This document shows, piece after piece, positions 43,132 through 51,748 of a DNA stretch of 54,659 nt (position 1 is the first letter of the stretch; each line of letters opens with the position of its first letter). Both the position numbers and the translations under genes were made by a program. A model generated the notes under the pieces. It saw nothing but the letters and a program-made list of their open reading frames with translations. It was not told the DNA's origin and ran no database searches. Source of the DNA: Sutcliffiella horikoshii DSM 8719 (GTDB lineage: Bacteria > Bacillota > Bacilli > Bacillales > Bacillaceae_I); NCBI GenBank assembly GCA_001648575.1, contig LQXN01000045.1, positions 1 to 54,659 of the forward strand. Reading direction: 5' to 3'.

Positions 43132-43266
43132 ATGTCCAAGCATAATAACCATAAAGGTCCAAGCCAAAAGGGACAACCTAATGCAGAGAACATGAAGCAA
43201 GTTGTTTCTGCTGAAGAAGTGGAACGAGCAAGCCATCCGACAAAGCGTCAGAACTCGGAGCAATGA
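43132..43266 (+). CDS. Small hydrophilic protein, 44 residues
   Basis: Starts MSKHNNHKGPSQKGQ and ends SHPTKRQNSEQ. It has a good ribosome site (GGGAGAGG) and a terminator right after the stop, so it is probably real. Rich in N, K, Q and S with no hydrophobic core, like some minor small acid-soluble spore proteins, but I cannot match it to a named one. Confidence 0.6.
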   Translation: MSKHNNHKGPSQKGQPNAENMKQVVSAEEVERASHPTKRQNSEQ

Positions 43267-43277
43267 TTTTCTTGATG

Positions 43278-43310
43278 GAAACTGCAGCTTATTGCAGTTT
43301 CTTTCTTTTT
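43278..43310 (+). terminator. Terminator after the 43132 gene
   Basis: GAAACTGCA and TGCAGTTTC form a nine-pair stem with a six-base loop followed by TTTCTTTTT. Confidence 0.85.
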
Positions 43311-43726
43311 AATTGGCGTTTTCGTAAACGTTGTTGTTTTTTCGTATTAACCAACTAACCGTTATATTCCTTACTGTCGTGCTCTTTTCCTTGTTTTACT
43401 GTTTAGTCTACTTGCTTATTTTAGAGTAGGTAAGTAGACAAAAAGTCCCAATACCGACTTTGTGCTAGTGGTTAGCAACAATCTTTTAGAAAAAAGCCTT
43501 TTAATTTTGAATGGCTCTTTTCCGATTATCTTCATTTAGCCCCTATCAATCCCGACAATTCACATTCTCTACCTTAACATCCTTTTCTTACGAACCAAGT
43601 TTCCCCCATTCTACTTATCTCACCTTCATTTAAGGTCTAAAACAATGTATACAAACATAATTTGTAAAAAGTGTTATAAGAGCGAACTCCTATAACCCAT
43701 CCTAAAATGAAACAGGTGAGATCTCT
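43311..43726. other. Intergenic stretch without a gene
   Basis: No supported gene. It holds a hairpin GTCTACTT (43406-43413) with AAGTAGAC (43432-43439), and an imperfect hairpin GTTATAAGAG with CTCCTATAAC (43674-43697) shortly before the 43727 gene. Neither is followed by a T run. Confidence 0.5.
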
Positions 43727-43942
43727 ATGTATTTCGTTTACTTTATGGAAAATAAGAATGTAGTATTAAGTCAGTTTCGGAAAGAGTTGCCGAATGTGGA
43801 TGAGGAAGTGAGGATAAAGGGAAGAAAAGGGAAAGTACTTAGTATCAGTCATGTTGATGAAAGGCATATTAATATTCATGTCAACTTGGAAAAAGTCGTG
43901 AAAAAAGGGTTTGTGGACTTATCGAAAAAGAAGAAAAAATAG
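43727..43942 (+). CDS. Small basic protein, unknown function
   Basis: A 71-residue soluble protein. The middle EEVRIKGRKGKVLSISHVDE looks like a small beta barrel of KOW or SH3 type, and the C-terminus is a run of lysines. AGGTGAG six bases before the ATG supports the start. Not recognised. Its terminator is the hairpin duplicated by element E. Confidence 0.65.
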   Translation: MYFVYFMENKNVVLSQFRKELPNVDEEVRIKGRKGKVLSISHVDERHINIHVNLEKVVKKGFVDLSKKKKK

Positions 43943-43966
43943 TTATGTTGCGCTTTTTAGATTCAA

Positions 43967-43993
43967 GAGGAGGTTCTCAAATGAAGAACCTCT
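43967..43993 (+). terminator. Proximal hairpin next to element E
   Basis: GAGGTTCT and AGAACCTC pair around a seven-base loop; the element starts directly after it, so no T tail is left. Confidence 0.65.
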
Positions 43994-44214
43994 CAGTGTG
44001 TAGACAAAGTTATTTTATCTTTGAGATATGCAATAACCTGTGTTGATCGTAGTGGAAGGCGCGCAGACTTCTGCGGGAGGAAGGGACATGGAAGACCCCG
44101 CAGGGCGTAAGCCCGAGGAGGCTTCCGGACCGCCCGCGAAAAGCGAAGCGCCTGGAACGAAGATCAACAGCAGGATGCAAATTTTAAAAAATTTTGGGCT
44201 TTGTCAACAGTCTG
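43994..44214 (+). mobile_element. Terminator-associated repeat element, copy E
   Basis: 221 bp, ends CAGTGTGTAGACAAA and TTTGTCAACAGTCTG; the cleanest copy. Direct repeats of 25 bp with one difference flank it and equal the hairpin of the 43727 gene. Core pairs: GTTGATC (44042-44048) with GATCAAC (44162-44168), GGCGC (44058-44062) with GCGCC (44148-44152), and GGAAG (44090-44094) with CTTCC (44122-44126). The last pair differs on both sides from GTAAG/CTTAC in copies B and C. Confidence 0.9.
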
Positions 44215-44246
44215 GGAGGTTCTCAATTGAAGAACCTCTTTTTTGT
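44215..44246 (+). terminator. Distal hairpin next to element E
   Basis: GAGGTTCT and AGAACCTC around CAATTGA, followed by TTTTTTG. This copy keeps the T tail of the original terminator. Confidence 0.82.
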
Positions 44247-44351
44247 GAATATAGGTAGGCCTGAAGTTTGTATCTTTTCTGGTGTTCGGACTTTTAGAAG
44301 CTACCATTTGACCGAAGCTCTATCAGAAACCGAACCCGAAGAAAAGCCCCC

Positions 44352-45260
44352 TTAACTCATCTCCCTATACCACCGAGGAATGCTCTCCCTGAAATCATCA
44401 TGATCTCTTAAAACATCCATTGAATAATTATATAATAGCTCGAACTGCTCTTCTCCCATCTTCTTCCCCCATACGAATGCTGAAACCACATGCATGGCAC
44501 TATAAAGGGCAAAAAGTCGCCAGAACTCCTCACTGATTTTCTCTCCACCATTATATCCATCAATGGCACCTATAGAAAAAGGAACACTGACCTTCACTCC
44601 AAAAAAACCAAGTTTTTGCAAATCATGTAACGGATCTCCCCAGTCCATCCTTTGAAAATCAATAAACCCAGTAAACTCCATACCCTCCATTATTAGATTG
44701 CAGGGGTGAAAATCATCATGCTGAAACCTATTTGGCCTGCCTTTCATCAAGTATTCATTGGACCTGATATAATTTATAAGGTTGCTTATAATCTCCTTGT
44801 CTATATCTTCAAGTAATATTAACTCTTCTATGTATCTATCGTTTTTTCTTTTCTTAAATACACTCCATGGTACAGTTCCTTCAGGAGCCGGGTACTCATG
44901 CAATTTTTTCAGTTCCATTCCTGCTTGAAAACCAACCAGATATTGGTCCCTTTCCGTCATACTACATAGAGCCTCTTCACCATCACAGCCTGGTAAATAT
45001 GTCAAAACCATAAATGCCAGCCCAAGTTTCTCCTGCACACCAAATTCAATAGCTTCTGGCACAAAAACAGAAAGTGATGATAAGGCACGAATTGTTTCAA
45101 ATTCATTCCGTCTATATTTTGCATCCTCCAAAGGAAAAAGACGAATCAAGTACTTATCATCTAAAACAAATTTTTCATCTTTAGAAAAGCCTTTTGTAAG
45201 CCGTTTTATATCACTTGCTTCATTCATGTATGGAATTTCCTGTTCGATGCCATTAAACAA
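44352..45260 (-). CDS. Aminoglycoside phosphotransferase (APH) family kinase
   Basis: A 302-residue protein-kinase-like enzyme. RFQHDDFHPCNLIME holds the catalytic aspartate and GFIDFQRMDWGDPLHDL the metal aspartate (DFG-like). Relatives phosphorylate antibiotics, sugars or amino alcohols; the substrate here is unknown. The start is TTG at 45260 after AGGGAG. Confidence 0.82.
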   Translation of the reverse strand: MFNGIEQEIPYMNEASDIKRLTKGFSKDEKFVLDDKYLIRLFPLEDAKYRRNEFETIRALSSLSVFVPEAIEFGVQEKLGLAFMVLTYLPGCDGEEALCSMTERDQYLVGFQAGMELKKLHEYPAPEGTVPWSVFKKRKNDRYIEELILLEDIDKEIISNLINYIRSNEYLMKGRPNRFQHDDFHPCNLIMEGMEFTGFIDFQRMDWGDPLHDLQKLGFFGVKVSVPFSIGAIDGYNGGEKISEEFWRLFALYSAMHVVSAFVWGKKMGEEQFELLYNYSMDVLRDHDDFRESIPRWYREMS

Positions 45261-45376
45261 CTAACCACTCCCTATTCTTTTTGATACCACATTGTTAAAA
45301 TGTGCATTTACATTAAGGCTATTCTCCTAACTTTGGTCCTTTTTGCAAGCAATGATCTTCAAGAAAAAACTTCATT

Positions 45377-45583
45377 TTAAATTATAGCAATGATCACAAT
45401 AAAAATTATTAAAATAATAATAAAAACTCCTGTCATTTTCCAGCTTACCGCTCCAACAAGGTCCACCAAGCTGCCGACCATGGACCGTGTTAGGCCATCA
45501 TTAAACGCTCCACCTGGATTCTTTTTCAGCTCCTTTTGTCTCAGCCTTTCTCTTTCCTGTTCTGCATTTTTCTTATCTACCAT
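45377..45583 (-). CDS. DUF6366 family small membrane protein
   Basis: A 68-residue protein: a charged N-terminus (EQERERLRQKELKKNPGGAF), a conserved SMVGSLVDLVGAVSWKMTG patch and a single C-terminal membrane segment of isoleucines. This pattern is that of DUF6366, function unknown. It starts ten bases after the 45594 gene, so both are probably one unit. Confidence 0.75.
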   Translation of the reverse strand: MVDKKNAEQERERLRQKELKKNPGGAFNDGLTRSMVGSLVDLVGAVSWKMTGVFIIILIIFIVIIAII

Positions 45584-45593
45584 TATAAGCCTC

Positions 45594-46148
45594 CTATTCT
45601 GTCTCCCATTCTAGATCATTTCTTTCATCCAACTCTTTGAGTGTCTTTAGGTGATCCTTATCGCTTACTATCTTGTAATCATTTATATATTCTTTTCCGA
45701 CGATAATTTGGATGGTTCCTGTTTCAACCATATCATTCTTGAGGTTGGATATAAGCAAATCAAGTACATAATCCGCTCCACCTGGTTCCTTATTTATTTC
45801 TCTTTTTAATTCAATATCAGAGAGGTCCTGCAATATTTTACGTATCGTTTCCTCGTCTTCAATAAGCATTCTTTCCTTGAATGAATATGTACCAATCTCA
45901 AATTCAACTTTTCTAATCTGCAAATTTCTAATTTCACTATCTTCATGAAACTCTTTAATCACTGTAGCATCAGATGTAGTGTAAATCATTTGATCGTACA
46001 GGAAGTACCCTCCCACAAGCAACACCAAAGCAACAGAGATTGGTCCAAACCTACTTTTACTTAGTAAAAACTTAATTGAAACGGCTAAAATTGCTCCAAC
46101 AAACAATAAACTAATAAGAAACTTTAAAGTAAGAACCGAGTCAACCAT
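45594..46148 (-). CDS. Membrane-anchored protein, unknown function
   Basis: A 184-residue protein with two N-terminal membrane segments (about 8-28 and 35-53) and an extracytoplasmic domain of about 130 residues rich in charged residues. It resembles small accessory proteins of Bacillus that carry DUF5301-like domains, but I am not certain. It is in an operon with the DUF6366 gene. Confidence 0.65.
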   Translation of the reverse strand: MVDSVLTLKFLISLLFVGAILAVSIKFLLSKSRFGPISVALVLLVGGYFLYDQMIYTTSDATVIKEFHEDSEIRNLQIRKVEFEIGTYSFKERMLIEDEETIRKILQDLSDIELKREINKEPGGADYVLDLLISNLKNDMVETGTIQIIVGKEYINDYKIVSDKDHLKTLKELDERNDLEWETE

Positions 46149-46304
46149 CTAACCTCTCCTTCACCAATTCTCTATTAATCTATTACAATTTTAACATAAA
46201 ATTACATATCCCATTATATTCGTAACATTTTCCCCGTTATATTGCCTTCTGCCGTTTATGAGAGTAAAATTATCTTTAATTACCTGTCGAGGAAAGTGAT
46301 CATT

Positions 46305-46634
46305 ATGAGAAGACGCTTATGTATATTAATAGCTATCTTGTTTCTCTCGTTTCCTTGTTTGGCATACGGTGAAATTTCAGTTCCTTCTCCAATGTACGGT
46401 GACTCCATTTCTACTCATGGAGATATGCAAATTGAATATGCAGTTCATGACCCTGTTACAAAAGGCTGGCAAAAAAAGAAGGACATTACAGGTCAATCAG
46501 CGCTATCAATTTTAATGGATATTCATCATTTTCCATACAAGCATTCAATCAGACAAGATATTATGGCAAAACCACATCTATTCCTAACTCCATATTTTTA
46601 TCAAGGTGGCTATCTCTCCTTTACCGTGATTTAG
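46305..46634 (+). CDS. Secreted protein, unknown function
   Basis: A 109-residue protein with a signal peptide (MRRRLCILIAILFLSFPC and on) and a likely signal peptidase I cut after LAYG. The mature part is polar and ends in FLTPYFYQGGYLSFTVI. The ATG at 46305 fits the signal peptide; the frame is open 21 codons further upstream. Not recognised. Confidence 0.6.
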   Translation: MRRRLCILIAILFLSFPCLAYGEISVPSPMYGDSISTHGDMQIEYAVHDPVTKGWQKKKDITGQSALSILMDIHHFPYKHSIRQDIMAKPHLFLTPYFYQGGYLSFTVI

Positions 46635-46674
46635 AAATTAATTTGATACTAAATCACAGAAAAGAGGAAAGATC

Positions 46675-46857
46675 ATGAACCAGAAGACCGAATTCCAGAA
46701 ATCAATGGAAACTTACGCGTTCATAATTGCAATGACAGGTTTATTTTTTATATCAATTGTAGTAGCAGCGATGGTAACCGACCAAAATATATTTTCAATG
46801 TTGCCTGATTTTTCTTGGGATATGATAAATAGCTGGGACGATATATTTAATAAATAG
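46675..46857 (+). CDS. Small membrane protein, 60 residues
   Basis: One central membrane segment (about 14-35) between a short polar N-terminus and a tryptophan-rich tail (DFSWDMINSWDDIFNK). AAAGAGG stands before the ATG and a very strong terminator follows. It lies 40 bases after the secreted-protein gene and may share its transcript. Confidence 0.6.
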   Translation: MNQKTEFQKSMETYAFIIAMTGLFFISIVVAAMVTDQNIFSMLPDFSWDMINSWDDIFNK

Positions 46858-46861
46858 CAAT

Positions 46862-46912
46862 AAAAAGTCGACTTGTATTGGGGGGACTCCCCCTATACAA
46901 GTCGACTTTTTT
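46862..46912. terminator. Long bidirectional terminator
   Basis: AAAAGTCGACTTGTAT and ATACAAGTCGACTTTT form a 16-pair stem, extended by GGGGG/CCCCC around a short loop, with A and T runs outside. Confidence 0.9.
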
Positions 46913-47012
46913 CTATACAAATCAATGGGTCTTCTCTTGTAGGGCTAGCTTGCTCATTAGGCGATTCTTCTTTTTCCGAGTCCCTTTTCCATCATGATTC
47001 TCTTTAAAAAGA

Positions 47013-47429
47013 TTAATCAACGAGCTTTTCTTCTGTAATGATTTCATAAAGAGCTTCTGAATCCATGTTAGAGAGTTTAGTGTATTTATTTTCACCATGC
47101 ATAAATACTTCGAGCATATCCTTTTGAGGTGTTAGCCATATAAAGTATTTATTGTTGATCTCATAATCTGGAGGGTGGACCATTTCAACTTTAGCATTTA
47201 TCCAAATCGCTTTCTTAAGTATGTTTGAGGCTTTTTCTACCTTTTCCATATCTGTTATTTCTTTAAGATCCTCATATAGATCTTCTGTTCCAATACGTTT
47301 TTCAATCAATAACTTTTCTTCGTCCACAACAATTTTTGCCTTATCTTGATTACTCCCTGACTTTAAATGACATCCTACTGACGAAATGAGTGTAATCGAC
47401 ATAAACATTAAAGTAATTAGTTTTTTCAT
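47013..47429 (-). CDS. Lipoprotein with YhfM-like domain
   Basis: A 138-residue protein with a lipoprotein signal peptide (lipobox SVGC at about residues 17-20). The mature part has PPDYEINNKYFIWL and SNMDSEALYEIITEE, resembling B. subtilis YhfM. Anchored outside the membrane; function unknown. Confidence 0.7.
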   Translation of the reverse strand: MKKLITLMFMSITLISSVGCHLKSGSNQDKAKIVVDEEKLLIEKRIGTEDLYEDLKEITDMEKVEKASNILKKAIWINAKVEMVHPPDYEINNKYFIWLTPQKDMLEVFMHGENKYTKLSNMDSEALYEIITEEKLVD

Positions 47430-47511
47430 TAGACACCTATCTTCATTAAGTTTTCTTTCATATAGACGATTAATTCGTCACCTAAGTTTCAGTTCCTTAT
47501 ATTTTCACCAC

Positions 47512-47540
47512 AAAAAAACATCAGCTAAAAAAGCTGATGC
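47512..47540 (-). terminator. Terminator after the VOC gene
   Basis: On the minus strand CATCAGCT and AGCTGATG pair around a five-base loop and are followed by TTTTTTT. Confidence 0.85.
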
Positions 47541-47595
47541 CAGTCAGTCGCTAAACTGTACTCTCAATATTTGAACTACAGAAAGTAATTGTCTA

Positions 47596-47994
47596 CTACT
47601 CTTTTCCTTTAAGGTCTTTCTGATCAACATTAAACTCAATCAAATTCTTTGATGGATCCATACAGAAAATCTGTGCAAATCCACTTTTGCTATGAGGTTT
47701 TTCAATAACATCAATACCTTGGTCCTTTAGAAATCCCACTGTTTGGTAGTAATCCTTTACCCTGACAGCAAAATGACCATCTCTACTATCGATTTTGTTA
47801 TTATTTCTTAGGGTTTCTGCCTGTTTATTTTCAATTAAATGAAGTTGTGAATTCCCTACTTGATACCATGCTCCTGGAAAATCAAATGCAGGTCTTTTTA
47901 TTTCAGGAAATCCAAGAAGGTTTCCATAGAAATGTTTGGCTTCTTCAATGTCTTTTACGGAAAGGCTCACATGGTGCATATCCATAACTTTCAT
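47596..47994 (-). CDS. VOC family protein (glyoxalase/dioxygenase fold)
   Basis: A 132-residue protein with two beta-alpha-beta modules: MHHVSLSVKDIEEAKHFYGN and GHFAVRVKDYYQTVGFLKDQ, and the closing FCMDPSKNLIEFN. Metal ligands would be the His of HHVSL, the His of GHFAV and the Glu of LIEFN. Lyase, isomerase or resistance roles occur in the family; no context points to one. Confidence 0.82.
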   Translation of the reverse strand: MKVMDMHHVSLSVKDIEEAKHFYGNLLGFPEIKRPAFDFPGAWYQVGNSQLHLIENKQAETLRNNNKIDSRDGHFAVRVKDYYQTVGFLKDQGIDVIEKPHSKSGFAQIFCMDPSKNLIEFNVDQKDLKGKE

Positions 47995-48240
47995 TTCGTT
48001 TACACGTCCTATCTAAAATTAGAGTCAGCGTTAGTATACCATTTGTCCTTTAGAACTTCCCCTTATGATTTTGTTTTAAGAAAACTTTTCCGCCCTAAGT
48101 ACCAAGTATGAGGCATGTATTTCTTATCAAACATTCCTCTTTTGTTCGATAGCACATCAAAAAAAACGTCCATACATATTTCCCTCCAAGCTTATCCAAA
48201 TGATAAACTATGGTATATATATCCTTTTGGAGGTTTTAAA

Positions 48241-49173
48241 GTGAAACAGCTAAAACGCATTTTAATCGTCACAGGCATTTTGCTATCCTATATCTTGTTT
48301 ATCGGGATTTTCTTCACCAATAAAGTGATGTACATTCGTAAGAAAACAAACGAAGAAATTTTACAACGGGAAAAGTTGCTCGGGCACTTTAAGGAAGATG
48401 TCTATTTGAAGCTGCCTAAGCAGGAACTTACCATCCCCTCTCCACTTGGATACAATATTTACGGAGAAATGTATGATGTACCTGGTTCTACACGTTACAT
48501 GATTTTCAGCCATGGAGTAACACAGAACACTCTTAATTCCATTAAGTACATGAATATTTTCCTTGAAAGAGGCTGGAATATAGTTTTATATGATCATCGC
48601 CGCCATGGAAAATCAGGTGGAAAGACTACCAGTTATGGTTTTTATGAAAAACATGATTTAAAAGCGGTGGTAGATTGGGTCAGGGAACATGCGGGAAGTG
48701 ACGCAACCATCGGCATACATGGAGAATCTATGGGGGCTGCGACATTGTTGATGTATGCAGGAGGAATAGAAGATGGTGCAGACTTCTATATAGCGGATTG
48801 TCCGTTTTCCGATCTTGAAGAACAACTGACCTATCGATTAAAAGCCGACTTTAAAATACCGAAGCAACTCATCATGCCAATTGCAAATACATTTCTACGA
48901 ATAAGAGATAAATACTCCATCCGGGATGTTTCACCAATCAATGTCATTGAAAACATTGAAAATCCTGTGTTATTTATTCATAGCGAACCAGATGACTTCA
49001 TTCCCATCATGATGACCCAGCAACTATTTGAAAAGAAAAAAGGAAAAAAACAATTGTATGTTGCAAGGAACGGTATGCATGCAATGAGTTATTCTGATAA
49101 CCGGGAAGAATACGAAAAAGCAATTGATGAGTTTTTAGAAGAAATCGGGTACGGCAGAGTAGATAAAAGTTAA
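48241..49173 (+). CDS. yqkD: Alpha/beta hydrolase YqkD
   Basis: A 310-residue hydrolase with an N-terminal membrane anchor (about 5-24). Nucleophile Ser is in IGIHGESMGAATLLMYAG, followed by ADCPFSDLEEQL, VLFIHSEPDDFIP (acid) and RNGMHAMSYS (His). YDHRRHGKSGGKTTSYGFYE is nearly identical to B. subtilis YqkD. GTG at 48241 is chosen for GGAGG seven bases before it. In B. subtilis the gene is next to yqkE; here it is 27 kb away. Confidence 0.87.
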   Translation: MKQLKRILIVTGILLSYILFIGIFFTNKVMYIRKKTNEEILQREKLLGHFKEDVYLKLPKQELTIPSPLGYNIYGEMYDVPGSTRYMIFSHGVTQNTLNSIKYMNIFLERGWNIVLYDHRRHGKSGGKTTSYGFYEKHDLKAVVDWVREHAGSDATIGIHGESMGAATLLMYAGGIEDGADFYIADCPFSDLEEQLTYRLKADFKIPKQLIMPIANTFLRIRDKYSIRDVSPINVIENIENPVLFIHSEPDDFIPIMMTQQLFEKKKGKKQLYVARNGMHAMSYSDNREEYEKAIDEFLEEIGYGRVDKS

Positions 49174-49207
49174 AAGGAGCAATCACATTTTGTGGTTGTT
49201 CCTTTTT
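49172..49207. terminator. Bidirectional terminator between yqkD and the phosphatase gene
   Basis: AAAAGGAGCAATCAC and GTGGTTGTTCCTTTT form a 15-pair stem (two G-T) with a small loop and a T run. Confidence 0.85.
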
Positions 49208-49754
49208 ACTCCCTCTCGCAATCTTTCTCAAACACATAAAGCTCCCCATTATTTGCAACTTTAAAATTCGGTCCATGATAACCGCGCCTGATAAGTTCTT
49301 TTCTCAAAAACATCATTATGCCACCATGGCTGACAATTAACACATTTTCATTTGAATCTAAAACCTTGTCCAGGGTAAGACTTATGCTATTTGTTAAGTC
49401 CTTTCTACTGATCGGTTGGGATTTGTGGTTCATCAGCCATGCCATTCGAATAAAAAATAAGTGCATATGCAATGGAAGCCGTGCACGGGTAGGAAGAACA
49501 GGAAACAACTGAATTTCCCTTAGTTCCTTAAGAAACTTGATATCTCCACTATAAATCGCTTTTGCAGTTGTTTGTGCCCGAGGAAGATCACTTGAATAAC
49601 ACTTCGACCATTCTACATCTGCTAAATCGACCTCATTTGCTTCAACCTCTGAAACGTCATATTCCTCCATCCACCTTAGAAGTTCCTGGGAAGACACAAT
49701 TTTATTAGGATATCCCCTTGTCACTTTAAAGTGTCGTATTAAACCTACTTTCAA
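49206..49754 (-). CDS. Histidine phosphatase family protein
   Basis: A 182-residue protein. VGLIRHFKVT holds the phospho-accepting histidine (RH, with F instead of G after it), SSDLPRAQTTA the second arginine, ELREIQLF the acid and VLIVSHGGIMMFL the second histidine. Start is TTG at 49754 after GGGGTG. Substrate unknown. Confidence 0.82.
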   Translation of the reverse strand: MKVGLIRHFKVTRGYPNKIVSSQELLRWMEEYDVSEVEANEVDLADVEWSKCYSSDLPRAQTTAKAIYSGDIKFLKELREIQLFPVLPTRARLPLHMHLFFIRMAWLMNHKSQPISRKDLTNSISLTLDKVLDSNENVLIVSHGGIMMFLRKELIRRGYHGPNFKVANNGELYVFEKDCERE

Positions 49755-49844
49755 GTAATCACCCCTACTTGTTAATCTTACATAACAAGAATTATTTTAA
49801 CATATCATACCATAACAAATTTGGGATTTTCTTATAAAATTGCA

Positions 49845-49875
49845 TAAGAAAAGGACTCACCAAGAGTAAGTCCTT
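49845..49875 (-). terminator. Terminator after the nitroreductase gene
   Basis: On the minus strand AAGGACT and AGTCCTT form a seven-pair stem with an 11-base loop followed by TTCTTA. Confidence 0.65.
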
Positions 49876-49923
49876 AAATAGTATTTATTAAAGTCCATCT
49901 CTAAAAGATGGAAAAAGCTTTTT

Positions 49924-50550
49924 TTAAAATGTTTCATAGGTTACAACTTCATCTAATGGGAAACGAAGAGTGCCATGTGCATCAGCAGCTGCCTTACCAA
50001 CTGAAATCAGCATGACTGGAACATATCGTTCAGGAACATTGAATTCTTTTTTGAAGGCTGCCCTATCGAATCCACCCATTGGCACTGTGTCATAGCCTTT
50101 CGTTTTTGCCGCTAGCATTAACTGCATAGAAGCTAAAGAAGCATTCATCACTGCTTCATCCCGTGCAAACTGGTCGTTTGTGTATGCACCATGAATTTGG
50201 TTAGTAAGGATATCCTTTACTTCAGGGGACATGAAGCCTTTCTCCACTACTTCACCATAAACTTTTTCTGCATTATGGTTTGCTTGTAAGTCACCTAACA
50301 CAGCAATGGTCACAGAACTGTCAATCACTTGTTGTTGATTATAGGTAATTGGTAAGAGTCTTTCTTTTTGACTGTCGGACTGAACCACAAGGAACTTCCA
50401 ATGTTGCAGGTTCCATGATGATGGGGCTGTGATGGTAGCCTCTAATATGTCTTGAAGGTCTTCTTGCGGCATATCGTGTTTGGTATATTTACGCACAGAA
50501 TGACGTTCTTTCATTGTTTCAATTGCTGATTTAATAGTTGTGTTATTCAT
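49924..50550 (-). CDS. Nitroreductase family protein (YodC-like)
   Basis: FMN-dependent NAD(P)H oxidoreductase of 208 residues. ERHSVRKYTKHDMP and APSSWNLQHWKFLVV are FMN-phosphate and substrate loops; GYDTVPMGGFDRAAF closes the pocket. The protein follows B. subtilis YodC closely along its length. GAAGGAG precedes the ATG. Confidence 0.88.
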   Translation of the reverse strand: MNNTTIKSAIETMKERHSVRKYTKHDMPQEDLQDILEATITAPSSWNLQHWKFLVVQSDSQKERLLPITYNQQQVIDSSVTIAVLGDLQANHNAEKVYGEVVEKGFMSPEVKDILTNQIHGAYTNDQFARDEAVMNASLASMQLMLAAKTKGYDTVPMGGFDRAAFKKEFNVPERYVPVMLISVGKAAADAHGTLRFPLDEVVTYETF

Positions 50551-50882
50551 GAAGAATTCACTCCTTCTTCTAGTTGGGTTTGATTATTAATTATTTTTAA
50601 CACACGTATATCTCAATGTCAAAATATAGACTTTCGAGACAATAGCCACTTTTCAGTTATTTAGATATAATAATAAAAGCCTCAGTGGTTGAGGCTTTAG
50701 CGCACCATTTTTCACCTTTCCCAGTTAGTGTTTACTTACCACTTCCCACTTACTAGCCAAACTTCATAAAATACTGTCCGTAACTTAAAAATACAATCCA
50801 AACCCACGCTTTACTGTCCAAAAAGCAGCAAATACATGCTAACCGACAAATAACTACATGGTTCCCTAAGCATGCTACAATT
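50551..50882. other. Intergenic stretch with one hairpin
   Basis: No gene is supported. At 50671-50699 AAAGCCTCA and TGAGGCTTT form a nine-pair stem with a T-rich sequence after it on the minus strand, a likely terminator for the 50883 gene about 180 bases upstream. Nothing else is seen. Confidence 0.6.
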
Positions 50883-51203
50883 CTAAGTTCGCTCTAAATA
50901 TGCGTTTTCCTTATATATTAGTTCTCCTTCAGGAAGATCACACATCTTAAAAGCCACTGTAAATCTGCGTTCGAGTCCCTCCTTGAATTCGCCAAGTAAT
51001 TCCTCTGAAATGGAAGATTGCCATGCAAAGCGGTAGTGTAAGACCTCGTCATTATGCAATTTTTCTAAAGGATTCATTGCCATTCCAGTCTTAGTTGAAC
51101 TGGCATTCGATTGGGCAGCTAAATTCAATAGGAATACTTCAAGTATTTTTACTTCCCTCTCATTTAAATCATGATTTTTCATTTTTACTGTTACATCTAT
51201 CAT
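50883..51203 (-). CDS. Hypothetical protein, 106 residues
   Basis: Soluble, two helical or beta segments with no known motif (LHYRFAWQSSISEELLGEFK, RRFTVAFKMCDLPEGELIY). The ATG at 51203 has AGGA six bases before it; a GTG at 51227 is the alternative. Not recognised. Confidence 0.55.
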   Translation of the reverse strand: MIDVTVKMKNHDLNEREVKILEVFLLNLAAQSNASSTKTGMAMNPLEKLHNDEVLHYRFAWQSSISEELLGEFKEGLERRFTVAFKMCDLPEGELIYKENAYLERT

Positions 51204-51292
51204 TGAAATCCTAATAGCACATTCCACCTTACTACTTAAATTTCTTGTTAAGATAAGTTCGCTTAGTTACCATACATAACCTTCCCACTGTT

Positions 51293-51748
51293 TCATAATT
51301 TCTTAATCATAAATACACTATTTGGATCTTCCACGTAATCGGCGAAAGGCTCACAATAATCGAAGCCATAACTTTTATATAATTTCTGTGCAGGATAAAA
51401 CGCCTCCATCGAACCTGTTTCAAGGTACAACGTCTGGTATCCCCGTTTATTAGCGGCCTGAATTATGTATCGGAGAATCTGTCTACCTATCCCTTTTCTC
51501 AAATGCTGAGAAGAAGTACGCATTGACTTCACCTCACCTGTTTTTGCATCCAATTCCTTCAAAGCTCCACAACCTACAACCTCTTCACCTTCCCATGCAC
51601 TCCAAAAAGTAACATCCGGTTTTCTCAGAGCACCTAAATCTAAATAATGATTACTTTCCGGTGGAGAGAGCAGATTTAAATTTCTCATGTGCACTTCCAC
51701 AAAAGCTATTACATTAGGGTGTGTGACATCATCAATCTTGATCTTCAT
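51293..51748 (-). CDS. GNAT N-acetyltransferase
   Basis: A 151-residue GNAT protein. VVGCGALKEL, GEVKSMRTSSQHLRKGIGRQ (acetyl-CoA loop, Q/RxxGxG/A type) and LYLETGSMEAFYPAQKLYKS are typical; it resembles B. subtilis YsnE. The ATG overlaps the end of the small membrane-protein gene by 17 bases, indicating coupling. Substrate unknown. Confidence 0.85.
   Translation of the reverse strand: MKIKIDDVTHPNVIAFVEVHMRNLNLLSPPESNHYLDLGALRKPDVTFWSAWEGEEVVGCGALKELDAKTGEVKSMRTSSQHLRKGIGRQILRYIIQAANKRGYQTLYLETGSMEAFYPAQKLYKSYGFDYCEPFADYVEDPNSVFMIKKL

Noticed and set aside
48115-48240. Upstream extension of yqkD to 48115.
   Set aside because: The added 42 residues do not look like the YqkD N-terminus, and GGAGG is correctly placed for the GTG at 48241.
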